Positions 12,897-23,280 of a stretch of 64,000 nucleotides of DNA are shown piece by piece. Position 1 is the first letter of the stretch, and the number at the start of each line of letters is the position of its first letter. The position numbers were made by a program, and so were the translations under genes. The notes beneath the pieces are model-generated. The model saw only the letters and a program-made list of their open reading frames with translations, made no database searches and was not told where the DNA came from. This DNA is from Saturnia japonica (taxonomy: Eukaryota > Arthropoda > Insecta > Lepidoptera > Saturniidae), in the NCBI GenBank assembly GCA_033032175.1, contig CM065331.1, positions 6,386,370-6,450,369 on the forward strand, read 5' to 3'.

Positions 12897-13170
12897 TCAT
12901 TAATATAGATTAAATTAAAATTATAAAGTTTAAGAGAATTGTTTAATTTTCTGTCTTTTTATATTTGAACTACCAGTCAGATATGAAAAAAGAATTTTGT
13001 AATTAATAGCCTATTTATTGAAGAAAGTGAAAAGCTATATAACTTCACGCTATGACTCTCAGGAGCGGAACAGTAACAATGAGAGAAAAGCAATCGTAGA
13101 AAACTGTAGGCAATTACGGGAAATGAAAGCAACAATAGGCTACATGGGTGACACTGTGGGGCACAGCTAG
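12897..13170 (+). mobile_element. Helitron-like non-autonomous element upstream of gene A
   Basis: The internal block (ttcacgctatgactctcagg) and the 3' end ...gcacagCTAG followed by T fit the CTRR-type Helitron 3' terminus. The end lies 94 bp before the TATA box of gene A. Unit B has the equivalent end at 30634, 95 bp before its TATA box, and unit C has a decayed copy. The 5' boundary is set by similarity only. Confidence 0.55.
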
Positions 13171-13336
13171 TATAGATATACATTATTTTGTTTTAATAAC
13201 CCCTGATAATATTTTTATGTTAACCTTTGTTAGTTAATTAAGTATTTCTTTGTTAAGTCTACGTATATAAATGACTTGACTGCAGTACATACATGTGCAT
13301 TCGATATTTTTTTGCGTTTTGACCAAAACATTAGAA
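13171..13336 (+). promoter_or_regulatory. core promoter and 5' UTR of gene A
   Basis: TATATAAA is at 13264-13271, 73 bp before the ATG. A GATA-type motif, TGATAA, is at 13204-13209. Genes B and C have the same order (TATA boxes at 30729-30736 and 40413-40420; TGATAA at 30669-30674 and 40350-40355). The text from ataacccctgataatatt to the ATG is strongly conserved among the three. A start of transcription near 13295-13300 is expected from TATA spacing (inference). Confidence 0.7.
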
Positions 13337-13394
13337 ATGTCGAAATCTGTGATTTTACTAATAGTTTTCATCGCTGCTATTTGTAGTGCTGAAG
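13337..13394 (+). CDS. gene A exon 1, signal peptide
   Basis: ATG at 13337, 19 codons plus one base, donor GAAG|gtaata. The hydrophobic core LLIVFIAAICSA and small residues at -3/-1 (C-S-A) fit a secretory signal. Genes B, C and relic D have the same exon with few changes, which helps fix this start. Confidence 0.85.
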
Positions 13395-16300
13395 GTAATA
13401 ATTTATTTTTATATTATTTAGAATGAAGTTATTGTCATATATTTCTACTTAGCATAATATAGTTGGACAATGTAAATTATTTCTTCATAAAGATATTTTT
13501 TGTGACAACACAACGCCTCCCTTAAATCTTTATCAAAACGAATAATTCAAAAATCATTTTAAAGATTGTGTTACTATTAGTATTAAGTATGTCCGTGGGT
13601 GTGTCCAACGTTTGGTTGGCTGGGGTTTCAAGTTATGATTACATACTTATTTTCTCGTCTTTCTTAATAAATTTATCAAATATTAAAATATTATAGATAC
13701 ATGTTTAAAGGTGTTAAAATAATTTTGCCTGTGAAATTAGTTTCAGTTCCAAAGAAGTCCGACCTATTTCCTCGTAAACAATGTACACCGGGTAGCACTT
13801 GGCAAAGCCAATGCAACAGTTGCTCGTGTACTGCGGCGGGTTTGGCTATATGCACTATTAAAATGTGTACGGGAAACGAACCTGGTATGTTCTTTCTTTT
13901 AAACATATTTTATTATTAACATTAAATTAATTTTTAAAGGGTGGTAAAGCTTTTTCAAATACTATAACCAAGTTGGAAATCGTCTCTAATCACCACAACA
14001 ATTACAACGAAGTACAACAATTAGTCATAATTTATATGCACAGCCAGGATTTTGGCCAGAAAGTGGTCGGCAAAGGAAAACTAGTACTAAACAATATGAT
14101 ACTACAGCATACAATATCATATCTACTGTACCATCATACGGATTTGGCCAGATCCCAACAGTTACAATAGTTAGCCGGATGCTCCACTTACTTCTGGTCA
14201 AAACGGATGACGCGTTGGGTATTCTTTCTAATGAAAGTTCTCTGACAGAATTTGACATTGTTGCAAGCTCCTTTAAGGGAGCTGTCGCCAGAATCCTTAT
14301 TTGCAGGAACTTTCAATCAAGCAGCGCGTTCTTGAAAAGGGAGGAAGACGTACGCCTTCCAGTGAGTTGAAAAAAGCTGTCCATGTCGATGATGATTTGG
14401 GAGTAAACAAAGAGTGTCCACTAGGCGATTACCGACAATTGTAATCACCCCTGAAATGCCGTTCTATCTCGCTGGCAATCGCACAAGGATCTTTCCCTAT
14501 ACGCAGCGCTTCACTGTCGCCAAGAGATAAAGGCAAAATTGTCTCACATTAAATCCCAATCAGCTCATGAGATTTACAAACCTTTTGTTTAACCTTCATT
14601 TTATGTCGTGAAGAAGAACGACAGGGTATTGAGGTTGCTACTAAGCAGGGATCTAAGGTACCCAAAGGAACACCTAATGACACTTTATACTCAGAATAAT
14701 GGCTCGTAAACAAAAGGTTCAGTAGATTTGATTAGAAACATAATTGAGCCATGTAAGAGGTAGCGTTATAAATAGCGACCAAACCTCTACCAACTTAAAC
14801 TCTCATCAACACCCAGTCGTGACAAAATATGCCTACCAAATTCAATCCAAAACTATAAATATTCAACATGCAATATACAAACCATGTTCTGGGGCATTTG
14901 GCCATTTAAATCGAATCAACGCATATAATGAACACTGACTTAGTAACAAGCTTATTGTAGGTAACTAGTAAACACTTCCAGTTGCTCCAATTTGCATTTT
15001 AAAGAAATTATCAGAACTCCATTGACAACAGCATATCTCTCATAATACTGGAGTATTTAGGTGTATCTCGAGCGAGTAAAATGTGTGAAGCGAAATTTTA
15101 TTCGTATGGTTTTTAATGCAATCTTCCATAATATTATTTATTTACTTTTCATTTCGCGTGCATTCCACCAGAGTTATTACAAATACCTGGTTAGAATGGG
15201 GCATCTGCACAACTCCCCCCCCCCTCCTCCACCCGCGTGTACCTGGCTACGCCCATGTCTAAATTGCTATGAAAGCATGATAATGATAGGTGGAGTATAG
15301 TAATTATAATGGAGGCCAAAGGCACAAAATGTCCAGAACTGCAGGAGTCATAGAAAAGATAAGGTTACGTTCAGCGTAAATAACATACGAATTACAAGGT
15401 AAAAGTTTTCCATTTATATAGACTGATAATAATGTTAGATATGGTTATTTCCAGATCCAATAAGGGAGTGTGCTCCGGGCACGACGTGGAAGAATAGCTG
15501 CAACACTTGCGTGTGCCCTAATGGAAAAGCCGCTTGTACATTGATGGAATGCACCGGTATTACTCGTAAGTCTTAACGTAAATACTTACCTTAACATAAT
15601 GTTTTCCTTCACCGTAGCCTCATGCTCATTGTGGGGATTCGAACTCACGTCGATCGACGCCGAGTCATTTGCGTAGTGGTCGTGGCTCAGTCTGATTGTA
15701 CAGCCCAACTACTCCGCTATCGCCACTTCCTCGTTCGTTACTCAGCAGATGCAGGTGAGGTTGACTCGGGCGTCTCAATGCTTAAGATGTAATTCGACAC
15801 TCCTTACATCACATACTAGATTTTGTCAAATATCAGCACAATGTGAATATTAGAAATAGAAATAAACTAGTCGTACCATGTTTTAGACATGTGTTGTATT
15901 AATAAAAGTTATTTAGGTAATACTGTTAGATTCTATAACAAGATTCCCAAGCACATTACTGATTTGCCGGACAACAAGTTCAAGAACCATGTCAAGCGGG
16001 TTTTACTGTCAAAAGGTTATTAAAGGGTGGATCATTATATGAATGATAGTGATGTCTGGAAGTGACTGAATGATATATGCTTTCCTTTTTCTTTTTTCTA
16101 TCTGGCAATCGTAATCCCTAAATACCAAGCGTAGATGTGTATCATTTAGACCGGACGGTTATCGCACTTACAGAGTAGGTACAGTTCCAGGGAAATACAG
16201 TATAAGGTTCTTCAAGAGTGATCTGAACAGGTATTAAAAGATTTGGCAACACCCGTGAGATGATTCTGGCGTTGCAAGCGTCCATAGAATGCAATGACCG

Positions 16301-19300
16301 GTTACCGTCACGTGCAACGGAGGCTTGTTTACTATCTTCGAGGTATAAAAATAAAATAAAGAATAAACATCAAAAAGAAATAGAAAATATCCAACCCCTT
16401 CATTACTAGTATATTCGTGCGTGTAGTGCAACATTTAGTTGGTTTAGATTTGAAGTTATAATTATATAATTAATTCTGTCCTCGTCTTTCTTAGTCAGTT
16501 TATCAAATGATAAACTTGTATAGGTTCATAACTACCATAAATTATAACAAGTTCCTTATCAGTTTTTCTCGATGTCTGGGATATTTTCTGAACCAGCAGT
16601 TGTATTTTTACGTTCATAAGTGCCTTCTTAGGGCCTAAATTGAATAAAGATTTTTTGATTTTGATTTTGAATTATGTTGATTAAATTATTTTCAGTTCCG
16701 ACGAAGTCCGAGCTACTCTCTAAATTTCCTAAGCTATGTGCACCGGGTAGTTCTTGGAAAAGTCAATGCAATGATTGCATGTGTACTAGTCTGGGATTAC
16801 CAGCATGCACTCAAGCATTTTGTGAGGGATACGAATCTGGTATGTTCTTTCTTTTAATCGTATTATATTTACAATCTAGTACCTACATTTTAAAAGATGG
16901 TAAAGCATAATCAAATACTGTAATCAAATTGAAAATTGTCACTAAGCACCTTAGGCGAAGTGCAACAATTGGCCCTAATTCATGTAAATAACCAGTATTT
17001 TTGCCAGAGGGCCAGGCAAAGGAAAACTAATGCTAAGAAATTTTTTATAACATTTGGCAATATTAATTTTACAGATCCTGATGGTAAGAACGGTACCATC
17101 ATACCATATCAAACCTACTATACCACTTTACGGATTTGATCACATCCCAACAATTACAATACTTATCCGGATGTCCCACTAGCTTTTAGTCAAAACAGAC
17201 GACGCGCTGGTTATTCGTTCTAATGTAAGATCTCTGACAGGACTTGGTGGCGTTATTGTAAGTTACTGTGAGGGAACTGCCCTCGGAATCCTTATTTGCA
17301 GGACCTTTGATTCAAGCAGTGCATTGGTGAAAAGCGAGGAGGCTTATGCCCCGCAGTAAAATATGAAATGAAGTTCCATTCAGAGTTCTGTCTATTGACT
17401 ATTGAATATTTACTATCGACGCAGCGCCACGCTGTCGTCAAGAGATAAAGGCAAAATAGTCTCGCATTCAATTCCAATCTGCTCACGAGATTACCAAACT
17501 TTATGTTTAAACTCAAAATAAGGTGACGGAGAAACACATAATAATGAAGTTTCTACTAAGCAGGGATCTAACGTACCCCAGGGAACACCTATTGACACTT
17601 TATACTATATATATCTTGGCTGGTCAATAGAAGGTTCAGTAGATTTTAGATTGGATTACCAACTAAATTTATCAATGTAATGTTACACCTGTGGGTATTA
17701 AAAATGCCAATGTTTGACGTGAAAAAGTTTTATTTCAATTCCACACAGTTACAAATTACACGTACACACAACACTGTTACACTGTAGTTTCGCTTCCTAT
17801 TATCGCTCGTTGTTATCGCTTTAATATTCAAAATTGAACTGTCTCGGCGCCGTGCCTGTAACGCTTAAATACCTACACTAAACGATCGCAGAAAAATTGT
17901 GAATAATCGCTAACTTTCTTGACGTTTAGCTTCTATGCCTACTCGATGACGTTATAGAGGCGATAAACCCTATACATGCGTGTGTAAACTGCGACGTTTA
18001 CACAAAATGCACCGCGGTTGTTTACGACGCGAACATTATTTCGAAGTCCTGAGAAGGTTGTACTTGCTTCGAGATATTTCGGGAACAGGATTTTTCTATT
18101 TTTTTAATCGGGTTGTAACAGGTCGTAACAGTAACCTTATTATTTAATGAGAGATAGTGTTATAATCGGAAACCAAATCTCTATCAACTAACACTCTGAT
18201 CAACGCCCAGACGTACCAAACTAAACTAAATTCAATTCAAAGCCAAACATATGTATGGTACAAATTATGTGTAATATTCCTGTGTATTTTTTGATAGATC
18301 GAATCAATGCAGATAATGAACACTGAGTTAGTAAAAATCTTAATGTAAGTTAACTAGTAAAGACTTCCCATTGCTCCAATAAATTTTCGAAACTCCAGTG
18401 ACAGCGTCTTAAAATTTTCATTAAAAATAGCAAAACTCTTATACTTTTGCGACCAGCATCTCTCTCATAATACTGGGCTATTTAGCTTGCATATGTGTTA
18501 AATCAGCCAGGCCTCTGTAGTAATTAGAAACAACTATAAAACCATTCCCAGCTAAACCGCCCCCGCCCTGTAACACCCGCGGGTAGCAAAAGCGAGCGAG
18601 TAAATAAATTTTGTTTTGGGTGCATTCCAACCGAGCCATTACCAACACCTTGCCAGAGGGCTTCTGGCTACACCCATGTCCGAATCACTATTAAAGATGA
18701 TAATGATTAGTGGAGTGCAACTATTACCCAATAGATGCCAAAGGTACAAAATATCCAAGAAGAAGCATACACAAAATTTGGATTCGGTCAGCACAAATAA
18801 TATACGAATAACTTGGCAAAAGATTTTCATGTTTATAGACTGGTAAAAAATGATAGATGTGGTTATTTCCAGATCCGAAAAAGAGTTGTGCTCCGGGCAC
18901 GACGTGGAAGAATGACTGCAACACTTGCGTGTGCAATGATGGAAAAGCCGCGTGTACTTTGATGGCATGTAAGTTTTAACATAAATATCACAATGTTTTC
19001 GTTCAACGAAAGCTCAGTCTCATTACAGGGATGCGAAATCACGTCGATCTACCGGCATGTCCGTACAGGTTATCACTGAACCAGCATTGCTTCAAAGTTA
19101 TAACTTCATGACAAGCTTGGCCGACGACATAGATGGTTGTAGGTACAGTAAATGCATCTAGAAAACGGAAGATATATTATTTTGTAACTTTGCCATCAGA
19201 CCAATGATGCGCTCGTTTAAAGCAGATTCATTGCGTCTGTTTATTCTACCTATTATCACATTATTTACTAAATTTCGATAAGTATACATTTTCAGAGTAG

Positions 19301-19506
19301 TATTTAAATTTAGAAAATTAAGCACCTACATGAAAAATTCTCTATCCCCTAGTTTACTTGTATAATTTTTTGAGACAAAAATTAATTATGGGTTTATTGT
19401 AATAAGTATTATCAACTGCCTGGGGTTTTGAAGGAATCTTGAAGTGACATGTTGTGGTTTTAATTTTTAATTCATTAATTTAGGCTGTTCAGCCTACATT
19501 GTGTAA
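13337..19506 (+). CDS. pacifastin-type serine protease inhibitor gene A (four domains)
   Basis: Six exons, all joined in phase 1: 13337-13394 (signal peptide), 13747-13884 (alpha1), 15455-15565 (beta1), 16696-16839 (alpha2), 18873-18968 (beta2) and 19484-19506 (tail and TAA). The joined frame is 570 bp and stays open, giving 189 residues. The first exon encodes MSKSVILLIVFIAAICSAE, a signal peptide with likely cleavage after CSA, so the product should be secreted. Each domain exon holds one pacifastin light-chain domain with the pattern C-x9-C-N-x-C-x-C-x(2,3)-G-x3-C-T-x3-C. Family members bind secreted serine proteases (chymotrypsin-, elastase- or trypsin-like, including those of the phenoloxidase cascade). 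The alpha-beta pair is repeated, showing internal module duplication. Introns hold SINE, LINE and solo-LTR insertions. The model rests on splice sites and frame only; no transcript was available. Confidence 0.85.
13747..13884 (+). CDS. gene A exon 2, PLD alpha1
   Basis: Acceptor ttagtttcag|TT, donor CCTG|gtatgt, 46 codons. An earlier acceptor near 13696 is excluded because it would meet an in-frame TAA. The domain has all six cysteines (core CNSCSCTAAGLAICTIKMC). By comparison with locust SGCI/SGTI, P1-P1' right after Cys-Thr is Ile-Lys, which argues against trypsin as target (inference). Confidence 0.85.
15455..15565 (+). CDS. gene A exon 3, PLD beta1
   Basis: Acceptor atttccag|AT, donor ACTC|gtaagt, 37 codons. 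Six cysteines at canonical spacing (core CNTCVCPNGKAACTLMEC). The P1-P1' pair is Leu-Met, as in chymotrypsin-type pacifastins, which favour Leu at P1. Confidence 0.85.
15598..15760 (-). mobile_element. SINE family 1 copy in intron 3 of gene A
   Basis: Reverse orientation copy of the tRNA-derived family seen at 2330: ggattcgaactc followed by acgtcgatcgacgccgagtc. It starts about 35 bp after the beta1 donor, the same place as the copies behind the other beta exons, so it was there before the module was duplicated. Confidence 0.6.
15815..16075 (+). mobile_element. LINE 3' fragment (reverse transcriptase C-terminus)
   Basis: It encodes a remnant typical of the end of a Jockey/CR1-like ORF2 (KFKNHVKRVLLSKGY) followed by the 3' UTR motif gggtggatcattatatgaatg. 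The same 3' sequence is at 26255-26290 and, in scrambled form, near 9800 and 10410. Truncated at both sides. Confidence 0.6.
16130..16345 (+). repeat. interspersed repeat, second copy at 41165-41365
   Basis: A non-coding block with ggttcttcaagagtgatctg, tgttgcaagcgt and the end gaggcttgtttactatcttc matches the gene C intron block (ggttcttcgaaaggggtttg, tgttgcaagcgt, gcaggcttgtttgctacctt). This text resembles a very common lepidopteran repeat end. It lies before the alpha exon in both genes. Confidence 0.55.
16545..16670 (+). mobile_element. 5'-truncated LINE tail next to a splice acceptor
   Basis: The LINE 3' end (tttttctcgatgtctgggat, gaaccagcagttg, tgaataaag) closes with the tail ttgattttgattttga at about 16655-16670. 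Only 25 bp separate it from the first base of exon 4 of gene A. Full relatives are at 25620-26500 and 55875-56010. Confidence 0.7.
16696..16839 (+). CDS. gene A exon 4, PLD alpha2
   Basis: Acceptor attattttcag|TT, donor TCTG|gtatgt, 48 codons, the longest domain exon, with extra residues (SELLSKFPK) before the first Cys. Six cysteines are intact (core CNDCMCTSLGLPACTQAFC). P1-P1' is Gln-Ala, unusual for a serine protease inhibitor loop. Confidence 0.85.
17681..18130 (-). mobile_element. solo LTR in intron 4 of gene A
   Basis: The 450 bp segment starts TGTTACACC and ends CGTAACA, and is flanked by the direct repeat GTAA at 17677-17680 and 18131-18134. No internal retrotransposon sequence remains. 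An AATAAAA on the minus strand near the left end suggests the orientation. Unit B lacks it at the equivalent place, so it entered after the A/B duplication. Confidence 0.65.
18873..18968 (+). CDS. gene A exon 5, PLD beta2
   Basis: Acceptor atttccag|AT, donor GCAT|gtaagt. The sixth Cys is split by the intron: T here, GC from the next exon. Core CNTCVCNDGKAACTLMA; P1-P1' Leu-Met, the same as beta1. The open frame on the opposite strand (18639-18968) is a shadow. Confidence 0.8.
19005..19130 (-). mobile_element. SINE family 1 copy after beta2 of gene A
   Basis: A degraded reverse-strand copy (aatcacgtcgatctaccggc) again sits within 60 bp of the beta donor, as in the other modules. Confidence 0.5.
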
Positions 19507-19912
19507 TATTGGTGAAGTTTTGCGTGATATACTATGGTTATTGCGCACACTTAAAGATAAAATATAAACTGGAAACATACATTTTGAGTTGCCACAAAAA
19601 CTCTCTTAAAGACAGTATTAACAAGGGAGCCACCATCTTATTTAACACACTTTGAAAATTAGAACAGGATACGAAGATTTCAAAATATTGACACTGAATA
19701 AAACAAGAATAATAAGAAAACACAGAAGACATGACTTAGGCCTTTATAATATAAATTACACCTAAACATGGATTTTAAAAACAGTATTTAACTTGGCTGC
19801 ATGGTCTAGATACCTTTGCCTTTTTTCTTTCACGCAGAAAAACTATACAAAAAAAACTTTATTATTTATTTAAAAGCATAATAATATGTCATAATATTAT
19901 AAGCGCAATAAA
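19484..19912 (+). CDS. gene A terminal exon with 3' UTR
   Basis: Acceptor cattaatttag|GC restores the last Cys and adds CSAYIV before TAA at 19504-19506. The remaining about 400 bp are read as 3' UTR ending near AATAAA at 19907-19912. The exon is homologous to 35948-36379 of gene B, which is open for 92 codons; gene A carries a one-base difference near its start that gives the early stop. Confidence 0.65.
19907..19912 (+). terminator. polyadenylation signal of gene A
   Basis: AATAAA inside the conserved string agcgcaataaacgtaaact, also present at 36374-36379 behind gene B. Confidence 0.6.
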
Positions 19913-20195
19913 CGTAAACTTTAGGAAATAGACAATATATATAGTAGGTATTATTATAGATGTATTTCTTTGATCCTTATTTCATTTCATTTTTTATACA
20001 ATTAAGGTGGCAAATAAACAGCGGTGGCTCTGGGGTACAGCGAGAGGAGCTGTCGATCTAGGCGCCAAATAGCAAGGAGTGCCAAAATGCCAAACGCGGA
20101 AAACAATTTTGTGTCCTGAAAAAACAATTCAAATAACAATGTATGAATTTTTGAAATAAAACATTTTATTTTAAATTGTTGGTAATTATTATTCA

Positions 20196-20396
20196 CTAGC
20201 TATGCCCCGCGGTTTCACCCGCGTATAATTTAAAAGACACCTTCAAGATAATCTTAAAAATAGCCTGTGTTAATCACCCTGGATTCAGCTACCTCCATTC
20301 CAAATTTTATCAGAATTTATCCAGCCGTTTGAGCTTCAAGAAGTAATAAACATATAAACACCCATATAAACTTTCCGCTTTATAAAATTAGTAGGA
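20196..20396 (-). mobile_element. short Helitron-like element (201 bp)
   Basis: On the minus strand it runs A|TCCTACTAATTTTATAAAG ... ggcatagCTAG|T, the expected Helitron ends (5' TC, 3' CTAG, insertion between A and T). Unit B has the same element at 36658-36857, so it predates the A/B duplication. Confidence 0.65.
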
Positions 20397-20403
20397 TTTA
20401 ATA

Positions 20404-20917
20404 CTAGTTGTGCTCGCGGCTGCGCTTACGTACACTATAGAATGCCATCGATCGGATACACACGCGAATCCCGGTTATTATTAAAACAAAAATGCTTATT
20501 GTGGGTGGAGAAAGATAGATAGAAATGCTCTCGACTTTTTGGTAGGCTTTTTTAAGATTTACGATTATGTAGTACATTAATTTAATATATCTTTCATGGT
20601 TTACTCAAAGTAAGCTATTTATGCCCCCGAATTGATTCATCATTACCAGTTTTTTTTTTTTTATTTGTACGGAACCCTAATTATTTTTCAAAAATAAAAT
20701 TAGTCTATGTTAGTCTTGTATAATCAGCTATATGCCAGTGAAAGTCCCGTCAAAATCGGTCCAACCTTTTTGGAGATTACCTTGAACAAACAGACAGACA
20801 GTCAGACAAAAATTGCTTTTTGTTTATAAGTATCGTGTATACTTTCATACGCATTTAGTAAAAAGCTGTTGTTTTGCCATTCCAATCAGATACTTCAATT
20901 TCATTTATTTGTATAAA
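20404..20917 (-). mobile_element. Helitron-like element, roughly 520 bp family
   Basis: The minus-strand 3' end is CTAG|T (20407-20404). Internal marks are ccgattttgacgggactttc and the poly-A-rich middle. Related to 47244-47764 and 57198-57712. The 5' TC has mutated. Unit B has the matching copy at 36891-37320. Confidence 0.6.
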
Positions 20918-20929
20918 TCACTTTTTTAC

Positions 20930-21160
20930 GTACAGTTGATATATCGCTCATTTGCGAGGAGTCTGTGACATGTGCTATGTGTATCTGTAGCGACATCTAT
21001 CGAGCCACATACGACGCATCCTACATCGCGCTATAGAAATTAACTCTTCAATTGAGTGTATATACAAGAACCCGACTACAACCGTTGGGCAGCTGCCCGC
21101 CAGACATAACACCCGTCTGGTCGGAGGATCCTCCCTTTGCTATAGTTCTTCTACATACCG
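20930..21160 (-). repeat. inverted copy of the 2690-2905 repeat
   Basis: Reverse complement match to 2690-2905 (cgttgggcagctgcccgcca). It lies directly beside the A-rich 3' end of the LINE at 21165-23280. Confidence 0.6.
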
Positions 21161-21164
21161 TTTT

Positions 21165-23280
21165 TTGTTTTATTTTATTTTATTATATAGGTACAATTAC
21201 AGATAACAGATTGACAGTTACATAAATAGTTACACAATATTATAACATGACAAATCTGACATCCAATTACAAATTGTACATGACATTCACATATAAACGT
21301 AAAACACAGTTTAGCTTATCGCATACATATTAATAAATTAATACACACATTCTAGAAGTTACAGCTGGACTAGTAATTTCTTAAATTTATTTACATTATC
21401 ATGAAATATGTCTTGGTGAACACAGCATTCATTATAATATCTGCACATTCGAAACAGGGGATTATTTTTCGTATACATTTTTAATTGCAGTTGGTATGTG
21501 GAATAATTGAGGTACTCGTACTGAACGAATGGGTATTTTAAAATGAAGTAGTTCAAATTGGTTGCTGATAAATATACCATTTGCAATTTTGTACAGATTG
21601 CATAAGTCAGCAGCACTCCTTCTGTCTTCAAGACTTTTGAGTTTGAAATTAAGGAGTCTGTCTTTATATTCCGGCAATTTATTCCTTAGCCTAGTCTACT
21701 ACACATTAAGAAACAAACAGAGTAATTCATGACTTTAATATTTTAAATGGTTTGGCAGTGCGTGTAACAAACGCGAGCATTCTGTTTGCTTTAACAGTAA
21801 TGCAGTCAAAGTGTGATATAAATGAAAGATTAGAGTAAATCATGACACCTAGATCTCGGACAGTATCAGTTCGATCAATATCAACTCCCCCTATATTATA
21901 GTTGAAAACATAAAGATTTTGTTTTTGGTGTATATAATGGCTTGACATTTCTTTATATTGAACGCTATGCCATTCTCAATACACCAGGACTTTATAATAT
22001 TTAGGTTCCTCTGAAGGTTGAGACTGTCGTAATTACTGTGGATCCTTTGAAAATTTTCGATATCATCTGCATAAGCCAGGCATTCACAATTTATTGAATA
22101 AATGCTAGGAATAAAAGGGGTCCTATATTAGAACCTTGTGGCACACCTGATGTAGCTAGAAATGATACCGAATCAAAACCAAAAAGAACAACTAGTTGTG
22201 ATCTATTTAAGAGCTTAACAATCTGTGAAGGTCACCATAAATACCTAAATGAGCCAGTTTTGCTAAAAGGATCGAATGATTGACGCGGTCGAAGGCTTTC
22301 GAAAAATCTGTATACATATAGAGTCAACGACTGGCATAAGTAATTTACGTATTCAAGTAGATTGGTGCTCGTAGACAGTCCTGAGACAAAACCATTTTTA
22401 TTCGAGCTAATCTTATGACGCAAATGATTGTAAAGATGGTCGTATATCATACTTTCAAAAATCTTTGAAAAGCATCTAAGAATACTTATTGGACGGTAAT
22501 TTTCTACATTTTTCTTATCACCTGACTTATAAACTGGAGTTATTTTAGATATTTTCCATTGAGAAGGGAAGGTGCCTTTTTTTAAGGATTTGTAAAATAT
22601 TATTGTGAGGGGTTTAACTAAAGCGTCTGGACATTGACGTACAAAGAAAGGTGGAATACCGTCAGGGCCCACACTTTTTGTGTTGTCAATCCGTTATAGT
22701 CGAACATGGATCGAGTGCATTGTTATTTGTAACTTATCAATAGAATAATTCGAAGAGGTAAATTGAAGCGTATAGTTTATTGGAGGACAATTCTGATATA
22801 CAGAAGAAAAATAATCTGCAAAACGATTAACAATATCAATACCAGTGATAGTTGAACTGTTTTCATAAAACACACTGCTTGGAATATAATTAGGTATTTT
22901 TTTACTTTTAGTGTAGCACCAGAAAGCTTTAATATTTGAAACCAAATCAGCTTCAATGGTAGACATATAGACTTTATAACATTGGTGTGTTAAAACCTTT
23001 ACTCTAGGACGCAACGAAGAGTAAGCATCGTAATCTCCTGCATTTCTATACGATTAATATCTGAAATGAAATTTGTCTTTTTATCTGAATAACCTTATTA
23101 AATCTTTAGAAAACCAATTCGGATAATTCCTACCCTTCACTTTAATTCTAGGCGTATATTTTTCGATGATTAAATGAATGTTATTATAAAATAATTGAAC
23201 ATAATCGTCACAGCAAAGATCAGTATTTTGATCCCAATCCAAAGTATTAAGTTTCCTGACGCAGGCCTAATAATCTATTT
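21165..23280 (-). mobile_element. degraded non-LTR retrotransposon (LINE)
   Basis: Minus-strand frames in order: WFSKDL-type linker (about 23130), a linker segment at 22694-23014 (SVFYENSSTI, RFADYFSSVY), then the reverse transcriptase at 22232-22672 with GPDGIPPFFV, KISKITPVYKSGDKK, NYRPISIL and NGFVSGLSTSTNLLEY. Further pieces lie at 21727-21948 (DLGVMIYSNLSF) and 21462-21677. A T-rich stretch at 21160-21200 would be the A-rich tail. Frames are broken by several shifts and stops and the endonuclease is missing, so it is inactive. The clade is Jockey/CR1-like. Confidence 0.75.

Noticed and set aside
18639..18968. 109-codon minus-strand frame with several Cys
   Set aside because: It is the complement of the beta2 PLD exon and its intron; the + strand exon explains the sequence.
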